Below the pieces are notes generated by a model. The model saw only the letters and a program-made list of their open reading frames with translations, did not search any database and was not told the DNA's origin. A program made the position numbers and the translations under genes. This document shows, in pieces, positions 58,967 to 64,000 of a stretch of 64,000 nucleotides of DNA (position 1 is its first letter; every line of letters begins with the position of its first letter). The stretch lies in assembly GCA_963744575.1 (NCBI GenBank), contig CAVUUF010000009.1, positions 1-64,000 on the forward strand, given 5' to 3'. The DNA is from Palsa-504 sp963744575 (GTDB lineage: Bacteria; Actinomycetota; Actinomycetes; Streptosporangiales; Streptosporangiaceae).

Positions 58967-59452
58967 ATGAACGAGCTGTCTCTCACCATCATCAGGGTGG
59001 CGTTCCTGGCCGTGCTATGGCTATTCGTCATAGCGGCCATCGGGGTCGTCCGCACTGACCTGCTCGGCGGCCCGTCCACGACGGCCAGGCGAGGCAGGGC
59101 GCGCCAGGCCCAGGCGCCGCGCCAGGGGCGTCCGGCCCGGCCGCCGCGCCCGGGCCGGGGCTCGCCGCGCGTTCTGCTGGTGACGGCCGGCGCGCTGAAG
59201 GGCACCAGCCTCGATCTCGCCCAGCAGCAGATCACGCTCGGGCGGGCGAATGATGCCACGCTGGTCCTGAACGACGACTACGCTTCAAGCCGACATGCCC
59301 GGATTTTCCCCCAGGACGGTCAGTGGATCGTCGAGGATCTCGGTTCGACCAACGGCACCTACCTGGACCGGCAGAAGGTGACGCGGCCGATGCCCGTGCC
59401 GCTGGGCGTGCCGATCCGCATCGGTAAGACCGTTCTGGAACTGCGCAGATGA
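58967..59452 (+). CDS. fhaB: FHA domain membrane protein FhaB/FipA
   Basis: 161 residues. One N-terminal membrane helix (residues 7-27), a basic Arg/Pro linker, and a C-terminal FHA domain with Thr-Leu-Gly-Arg-Ala, Ala-Ser-Ser-Arg-His-Ala-Arg and Ser-Thr-Asn-Gly-Thr. Matches FhaB (FipA), which links kinase signalling to division. ATG 58967; overlaps the phosphatase gene by 4 bp. Confidence 0.92.
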   Translation: MNELSLTIIRVAFLAVLWLFVIAAIGVVRTDLLGGPSTTARRGRARQAQAPRQGRPARPPRPGRGSPRVLLVTAGALKGTSLDLAQQQITLGRANDATLVLNDDYASSRHARIFPQDGQWIVEDLGSTNGTYLDRQKVTRPMPVPLGVPIRIGKTVLELRR

Positions 59453-61008
59453 CACTGGTACTCCGCTACGCGGTACGCTCCGACGTCGGCCTCCTCCGTG
59501 AAGGGAACGAGGACTCGGCGTATGCGGGGCCGCGCCTGCTCGCGGTGGCGGACGGGATGGGCGGCCACGCCGCGGGCGAGGTGGCCAGCTCGCTGACCAT
59601 CGCCTCGATGGCGAACCTGGACTCGGAGCCGCCCGGCGGCGACATGCTGGCCGAATTGTCCCTCGCGGTGGCCGAGGCCAACGGCCGGCTGCAGGAAATG
59701 ATTGTCGCCAACCCGGCGGTCGAGGGCATGGGCACCACGCTGACCGCGCTGTTCTGGTCCGACGGGCACGCGGCGGTATGCCATATCGGCGACTCCCGTG
59801 GTTACCTGCTGCGGGAGGGCGAGCTGTACCAGATCACCCACGATCACACGCTGGTGCAGTCGCTGGTCGACGAGGGCCGGATCAGCGCCAACGACGTCTC
59901 CACCCACCCGCAGCGCTCGCTGCTGCTGCGGGCGCTGGACGGCAGGTCGATCGCCGAGCCCGACCTGTCCGTGCACGACAGCCAGCCGGGCGACCGTTAC
60001 CTGCTCTGCTCGGACGGGCTGTCCGGCGTGGTCAGCGACGAGACGCTGCGCGAGACGCTGGCCGGCATCGAAGACCCCGAGGCGGTCACCCGTGAGCTGA
60101 TCGAACTCGCGCTGCAGGGCGGCGGCCCGGACAACGTCACCTGCATCGTGGCCGATGTGGTGGACACGGCCACGTCCCGGGTGCCGCCGACCGGGACTCC
60201 GGTCATGGCCGGCGCCGCGGCCAGCGTCAGCGACCCGATGCTGAGCGCCGACGGCAGCGGTTCGGGTAGGCCGTTCGACGACATCGAAGACCACCTGGGG
60301 AGTCGCTTCACGGCGGCCTACAACCAGCGCGGGCAGCCGTCGATGACCGCTCCGCAGCCGATGGTGGTCGTGGACGACCTGGATCCGGCGGCCATGCCGC
60401 TGCCGGTGGCGACCGGCAACGGCACCGGCCCCACCATGGTCCGGGCCCGGCGCAGCCACCGGGCCCAGCCGAGACGTAGCCGGCGCCGCTGGCCCATCGT
60501 GACCACGTCCCTGGTAGTGCTGCTGGCCGTCATCATCGGCGGCGGCTACCTCGCCTGGCGGTGGAGTCAGGACCAGTACTACGTCGGGGCCGACAGCAAC
60601 GGCCAGGTGGTCATCTACCGCGGCGTCAACCAGCGGATCGCCGGGATCAACCTGTCCAGCCCCTATCAGGTGACCGGGATCCGGCTCACCCAGGTACCCA
60701 CGCCTTACCGGGAGACGGTCAAGGCCACCGACGCGGCCAGCAGCCTGAGCAGCGCCCAGGCGATCGTGGCCAACGTCCGCAACGCGGTGAACGGCTGCCT
60801 GCAGCAGTACACGGCGCTGCAGGCCTGGGTTACCCAGGAGAACGCCTACCAGGCCGCGGTGAACCGGGCCCGCCAGCAGCACAAGAACGCGAACACTATC
60901 TCCAAGCCGGGCCCGCAGCCGCTCAAGGCCGCGGCGATGTGCCCGCCGTCCACCGCGTTCGGCATCGCGGCCGGCGACCTCGTCCCCGCGGCCACAGGGC
61001 ACTCGTGA
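59449..61008 (+). CDS. pstP: PP2C-type Ser/Thr phosphatase PstP
   Basis: 519 residues. Catalytic PP2C domain 1-240: Arg-Ser-Asp-Val-Gly, Glu-Asp-Ser-Ala, Ala-Asp-Gly-Met-Gly-Gly-His near residue 40, Gly-Asp-Ser-Arg-Gly, Ser-Asp-Gly-Leu-Ser-Gly and Asp-Asn-Val-Thr give the metal site. A linker, one membrane helix (about 348-370) and an extracellular domain follow, as in mycobacterial PstP. Reverses the partner kinase. The RodA start overlaps by 4 bp. Confidence 0.95.
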   Translation: MTLVLRYAVRSDVGLLREGNEDSAYAGPRLLAVADGMGGHAAGEVASSLTIASMANLDSEPPGGDMLAELSLAVAEANGRLQEMIVANPAVEGMGTTLTALFWSDGHAAVCHIGDSRGYLLREGELYQITHDHTLVQSLVDEGRISANDVSTHPQRSLLLRALDGRSIAEPDLSVHDSQPGDRYLLCSDGLSGVVSDETLRETLAGIEDPEAVTRELIELALQGGGPDNVTCIVADVVDTATSRVPPTGTPVMAGAAASVSDPMLSADGSGSGRPFDDIEDHLGSRFTAAYNQRGQPSMTAPQPMVVVDDLDPAAMPLPVATGNGTGPTMVRARRSHRAQPRRSRRRWPIVTTSLVVLLAVIIGGGYLAWRWSQDQYYVGADSNGQVVIYRGVNQRIAGINLSSPYQVTGIRLTQVPTPYRETVKATDAASSLSSAQAIVANVRNAVNGCLQQYTALQAWVTQENAYQAAVNRARQQHKNANTISKPGPQPLKAAAMCPPSTAFGIAAGDLVPAATGHS

Positions 61009-62435
61009 GTAGCGTCACTGCCCCGTCGCCGGCGGTTGACCCGGCGGGCCCCGTGGCTCCGGTGGCCCGCAGCAGGCGGCGCACCGAGCTGATCATGCTG
61101 GTCTTCGCCTTCGCCCTGGTCCTTTTCGCCCTCGCGAACGTCGGCTTCACGCTCAAGGGCAAGCTGCCCTCGGGGGTGGCCGAATACGTAGCCGTCTACA
61201 TCGTCATCATCCTCCTGGCTCACCTGGCCGTGCGGAGGTTCGCCTCGTGGGCCGACCCGCTGCTGCTCCCGGTCGCGGCCCTGCTGAACGGCCTCAGCAT
61301 CGTGATGATGTACCGGCTGTCGGCACAGGTAAATCCGGCTACCGGACATCCGGTGATCAGCACCTCGCAGGCCAGCCTGCAGATCGCGTTCTCGGCTGTC
61401 GGCGTCGGATGTTTCGTCGCGGTGCTCGCCTTGATCCGCGAGCCGCGGGTGCTGCAGCGCTACACTTACACGCTCGGTGCGGTCGGGATCCTGCTGATCG
61501 CGCTGCCGGCGCTGCTCCCGGCGTCCATCAGCGAGGTTTACGGCGCCAAGATCCAGATCCGGCTCGGCTCGTTCACCACCATTCAGCCGGAGGAGTTCGC
61601 CAAGCTCGCGCTGGCCGCCTCGTTCGCCGGCTACCTGGTGGCCAAGCGGGACGTCCTGGCCCTGGCCGGCCGCCGGGTGCTCGGCATCGACCTGCCGAGG
61701 GCGCGCGATCTCGGCCCCATCCTGGTGGCCTGGGCGGCCAGCCTGCTGCTGCTGGTCTTCGAGAGCGACATCGGCACCAGCGCGGTGTTCATGGGCCTGT
61801 TCGTCGCCATGCTGTACATCGCGACCTCACGGACGTCCTGGCTGCTGATCGGCTTCCTCATGTTCGTGGCGGGCGCGTTCGCCGCGAGCAAGTTCGTCCC
61901 CCATGTCGGCGAGCGGTTCGACATCTGGCTGCACCCGTTCACCTCCGCCAACGCGCAGGGCAACGCCTACCAGCTGGTTCAGGGCCTGTACGGGATGGCC
62001 AGCGGCGGCCTGCTCGGCAAGGGCCTCGGCGGCGGCCAGCCGTACATCACCCCGCTGGTGCAGAGCGACCTCGTGTTCACCGCGTTCGGCGAGGAACTCG
62101 GACTGGCCGGGGTGATGGCCATCTTGCTGCTCTACGGGCTGATCGTGCAGCGCGGGCTGCGGACCGCGATGTCGGTCAAGGACCCGTTCTCCAAGCTGCT
62201 GGCCGGCGGCCTGTCCTTCATGCTCGCCCTGCAGGTGTTCGTCATCGTCGGCGGCGTCACCCGGCTCATCCCGCTGACCGGCATCACCACCCCGTTCCTG
62301 TCCCAGGGCGGGTCCTCGCTGGTGGCGAGCTGGATGCTGATCGGCCTGCTGGCCCGGCTGAGCGACAGCGCCCGCCGCCCGCCGCCGCGGCCGATACAGG
62401 AGGAGGGACTGACACAGGTGGTGACGCTGAAGTGA
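61005..62435 (+). CDS. rodA: SEDS peptidoglycan glycosyltransferase RodA
   Basis: 476 residues from GTG 61005 (GTGA overlap). About ten to twelve helices; Lys-Ile-Gln-Ile-Arg-Leu-Gly-Ser-Phe-Thr-Thr-Ile-Gln-Pro-Glu-Glu-Phe-Ala-Lys, Phe-Glu-Ser-Asp-Ile-Gly-Thr-Ser with the catalytic Asp, and Pro-Leu-Thr-Gly-Ile-Thr-Thr-Pro-Phe-Leu-Ser-Gln-Gly-Gly-Ser-Ser are SEDS signatures. Works with PbpA, the next gene. Confidence 0.95.
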   Translation: MSSVTAPSPAVDPAGPVAPVARSRRRTELIMLVFAFALVLFALANVGFTLKGKLPSGVAEYVAVYIVIILLAHLAVRRFASWADPLLLPVAALLNGLSIVMMYRLSAQVNPATGHPVISTSQASLQIAFSAVGVGCFVAVLALIREPRVLQRYTYTLGAVGILLIALPALLPASISEVYGAKIQIRLGSFTTIQPEEFAKLALAASFAGYLVAKRDVLALAGRRVLGIDLPRARDLGPILVAWAASLLLLVFESDIGTSAVFMGLFVAMLYIATSRTSWLLIGFLMFVAGAFAASKFVPHVGERFDIWLHPFTSANAQGNAYQLVQGLYGMASGGLLGKGLGGGQPYITPLVQSDLVFTAFGEELGLAGVMAILLLYGLIVQRGLRTAMSVKDPFSKLLAGGLSFMLALQVFVIVGGVTRLIPLTGITTPFLSQGGSSLVASWMLIGLLARLSDSARRPPPRPIQEEGLTQVVTLK

Positions 62436-63919
62436 ACCGGGCGCTGCGCCGGATATCCATCGCCGTCCTGGTGATGTTCCTGCTGCTGCTCATCAACGTC
62501 AACTACCTGCAGGGCTTCGCGCCCACCAGCCTGGCGAGCAAGCCGGGCAACTCCCGCGCGTTCTTCGCCGCGCAGAACCAGTACGAGCGGGGCAGCATCG
62601 TCACCTCCGACGGCGTGACCATCGCCGCCTCCAAGCTGAGCACCGGCCCGAACGACAACATCAAGTATCAGCGCTACTACCCGTATGGTCCCGAGTACGC
62701 TCCGGTGACCGGCTACGACACGATCTACAGCCAGACCGGCATCGAGGCCGCGGAGAACTCGCTGCTGTCAGGCAACGACTCCGCGCTCGACGTCAGGAAG
62801 GTCATCGACCTGATCACCGGCAAGACGACCAGGGGCGCCACCGTCGAGGTCACGATCAACTCCAAGGCCCAGAACGCGGCCTGGAACGCGCTGAAGGCAC
62901 TCGGCAAGCCGGGCGCGATAGTGGCGCTCAACCCGAAGACCGGGGCGATCCTCGCCATGGCCAGCTACCCGAGCTACGACCCCAACCTGCTGGCCACCCA
63001 CGACGGCGCGCAGCTCAACAAGGTCGACAACCAGCTGCTCGCGGACAAGGCGCAGCCGCTGCTCAACCGGGCCCTGGAGGGGACGTACCCGCCCGGCTCG
63101 ACGTTCAAGATCGTGACCAGCTCGGGGCTGCTCACGCAGAACCCGAGCACCACGATCAACACCAGCGTGGACTCGCCGCCCCAGCTCACGCTGCCGCAGA
63201 CCACCCACGTGCTCACCAACGACCAGGGCGAGGCGTGCGGGAACGGGAGCGGTCAGGTGCCGTTGATCTACGCGTTCGCCCAGTCCTGCGACACCACCTT
63301 CGGCAAGATCGGCATGCAGCTCGGCGCGCAGACGCTCAACGGCACAGCCGAGAACTTCGGCCTGAACGACGCCAACCTGACCGTCCCGATGCCGGTGGCC
63401 AAGAGCAACTACGTGATCCCGCCCAGCCAGGCGCTCACCGCCTTCTCGGCGATCGGCCAGTTCAGCGATACCGTCACCCCGCTGCAGGAAGCCATGTTCT
63501 CCGCGGCCATCGCCAACGGCGGCACGCTGATGAAGCCCCACCTGGTGCAGCAGGTGACCGCGAGCGACCTGAGCACGGTCCAGGGCACGTCGCAGTCAAC
63601 GCTCAGGCAGTCGGTTTCCTCGCCGGTGGCCAGCAGCGTGGGACAGATGATGCTCGCCGTGGTCCAGCAGCCCGAGGGCACGGCCTACGCCTTCCGGCAG
63701 AGCGTCACCGGCGTCCAGATCGCGGGCAAGACCGGCACGGCCGAGACCGGCATCGTCACCGGGCTTGATGACGCGGCTTTCACCAGCTTTGCCCCGTACG
63801 CCAACCCGGATATCGCCGTCGGCGTCATAATTCAAGGCGGTGGTTACGGCGCCGCCGCGGCCGCACCCATCGCTGTGCAGGTCATCAAGGCATATCAGCA
63901 AGCCGTGGGGAATCAGTGA
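62432..63919 (+). CDS. pbpA: class B penicillin-binding protein PbpA
   Basis: 495 residues from GTG 62432 (GTGA overlap). One membrane helix at 8-28, a PBP dimer domain (Arg-Gly-Ser-Ile-Val-Thr-Ser-Asp-Gly), and the transpeptidase: Gly-Ser-Thr-Phe-Lys holds the Ser-x-x-Lys nucleophile near residue 222, Lys-Thr-Gly-Thr-Ala is the third motif. The second motif reads Ser-Cys-Asp where Ser-x-Asn is canonical. Cross-links peptidoglycan made by RodA. Confidence 0.94.
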   Translation: MNRALRRISIAVLVMFLLLLINVNYLQGFAPTSLASKPGNSRAFFAAQNQYERGSIVTSDGVTIAASKLSTGPNDNIKYQRYYPYGPEYAPVTGYDTIYSQTGIEAAENSLLSGNDSALDVRKVIDLITGKTTRGATVEVTINSKAQNAAWNALKALGKPGAIVALNPKTGAILAMASYPSYDPNLLATHDGAQLNKVDNQLLADKAQPLLNRALEGTYPPGSTFKIVTSSGLLTQNPSTTINTSVDSPPQLTLPQTTHVLTNDQGEACGNGSGQVPLIYAFAQSCDTTFGKIGMQLGAQTLNGTAENFGLNDANLTVPMPVAKSNYVIPPSQALTAFSAIGQFSDTVTPLQEAMFSAAIANGGTLMKPHLVQQVTASDLSTVQGTSQSTLRQSVSSPVASSVGQMMLAVVQQPEGTAYAFRQSVTGVQIAGKTGTAETGIVTGLDDAAFTSFAPYANPDIAVGVIIQGGGYGAAAAAPIAVQVIKAYQQAVGNQ

Positions 63920-64000
63920 GCGACTATCTGCTGGCCGGCCGCTACCGGCTGACCGACCGCATCGCGGCTGGCGGCATGGGCGAGGTGTGGCGCGGTGAGG
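63916..64000 (+). CDS. Ser/Thr protein kinase, start only
   Basis: GTG 63916 overlaps the PbpA stop by 4 bp. The 28 visible residues end in the Gly-rich loop Ile-Ala-Ala-Gly-Gly-Met-Gly-Glu-Val-Trp-Arg-Gly of a Hanks-type kinase. By position it is PknA or PknB; the window ends before either can be told. Confidence 0.9.
   Translation, partial: MSDYLLAGRYRLTDRIAAGGMGEVWRGE

Overview
The window is high-GC actinomycete DNA. The far right carries the conserved actinobacterial cell-wall and signalling cluster (fhaA, fhaB, pstP, rodA, pbpA, start of a pkn kinase). The right third also has a proteasome activator (Bpa) with a C-terminal Gly-Pro-Tyr-Leu tail, MptB-like mannosyltransferases, a MinD/ParA ATPase and pheA. 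GTG/TTG starts and 4-bp gene overlaps are common. A filamentous actinomycete of the Streptosporangiales/Treboniales type is my inference; no rRNA is present to settle it.

Layout. (1) 1-9.3 kb is mostly chromosomal: a HIT protein (partial), a broken integrase next to tRNA-Ser(GCT), an acyl-CoA ligase, an AAA ATPase, ctaG, two tandem paralogues of an unknown family, a truncated acetyltransferase, a DUF3040 protein and a sigma-factor remnant. (2) 9.3-43.9 kb is one integrated element of about 34.5 kb inserted in tRNA-Ser(TGA). Its ends are a perfect 60-bp direct repeat (9323-9382 and 43837-43896) that copies the 3' part of the tRNA gene. The right end carries the element's own module: helicase, primase-polymerase, excisionase, two XRE regulators and the tyrosine integrase whose 3' end runs into the tRNA. 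The rest is cargo and debris: five insertion sequences (IS110, IS5-like, IS4, IS3, IS701), a serine recombinase with a palindromic res-like site, ECF sigma factors with partner genes, a methyltransferase, an orphan AAA ATPase of the RloA type, a three-gene operon of unknown function, and many frameshifted genes. (3) 43.9-64 kb is intact chromosome with compact operons.

The most informative points are these. The att repeat defines the island. Single-base frameshifts are dense inside the island but absent from the 20 kb of chromosome to its right, so they look like real decay and not sequencing error. A VOC-family gene was split by the IS4 copy (11-bp target duplication) and a NUDIX gene by the IS701 copy (5-bp duplication), and both reading frames rejoin when the insertions are removed. 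There are two short-repeat arrays, with different repeat units, each lying 80-90 bp past the 3' end of a replication-type gene, which suggests two replication modules, one dead and one half-alive. The element's primase-polymerase is broken by two frameshifts and I see no conjugative translocase, so it is probably excisable at most, not self-transmissible.

Function on the right: FhaA/FhaB, the PP2C phosphatase, RodA, PbpA and the kinase form a single overlapping operon controlling polar growth and peptidoglycan synthesis. GT2 plus two GT-C genes form an envelope glycan operon. A STAS protein and an HATPase protein form a possible partner-switch pair. A permease/ATPase pair exports a surface polysaccharide.
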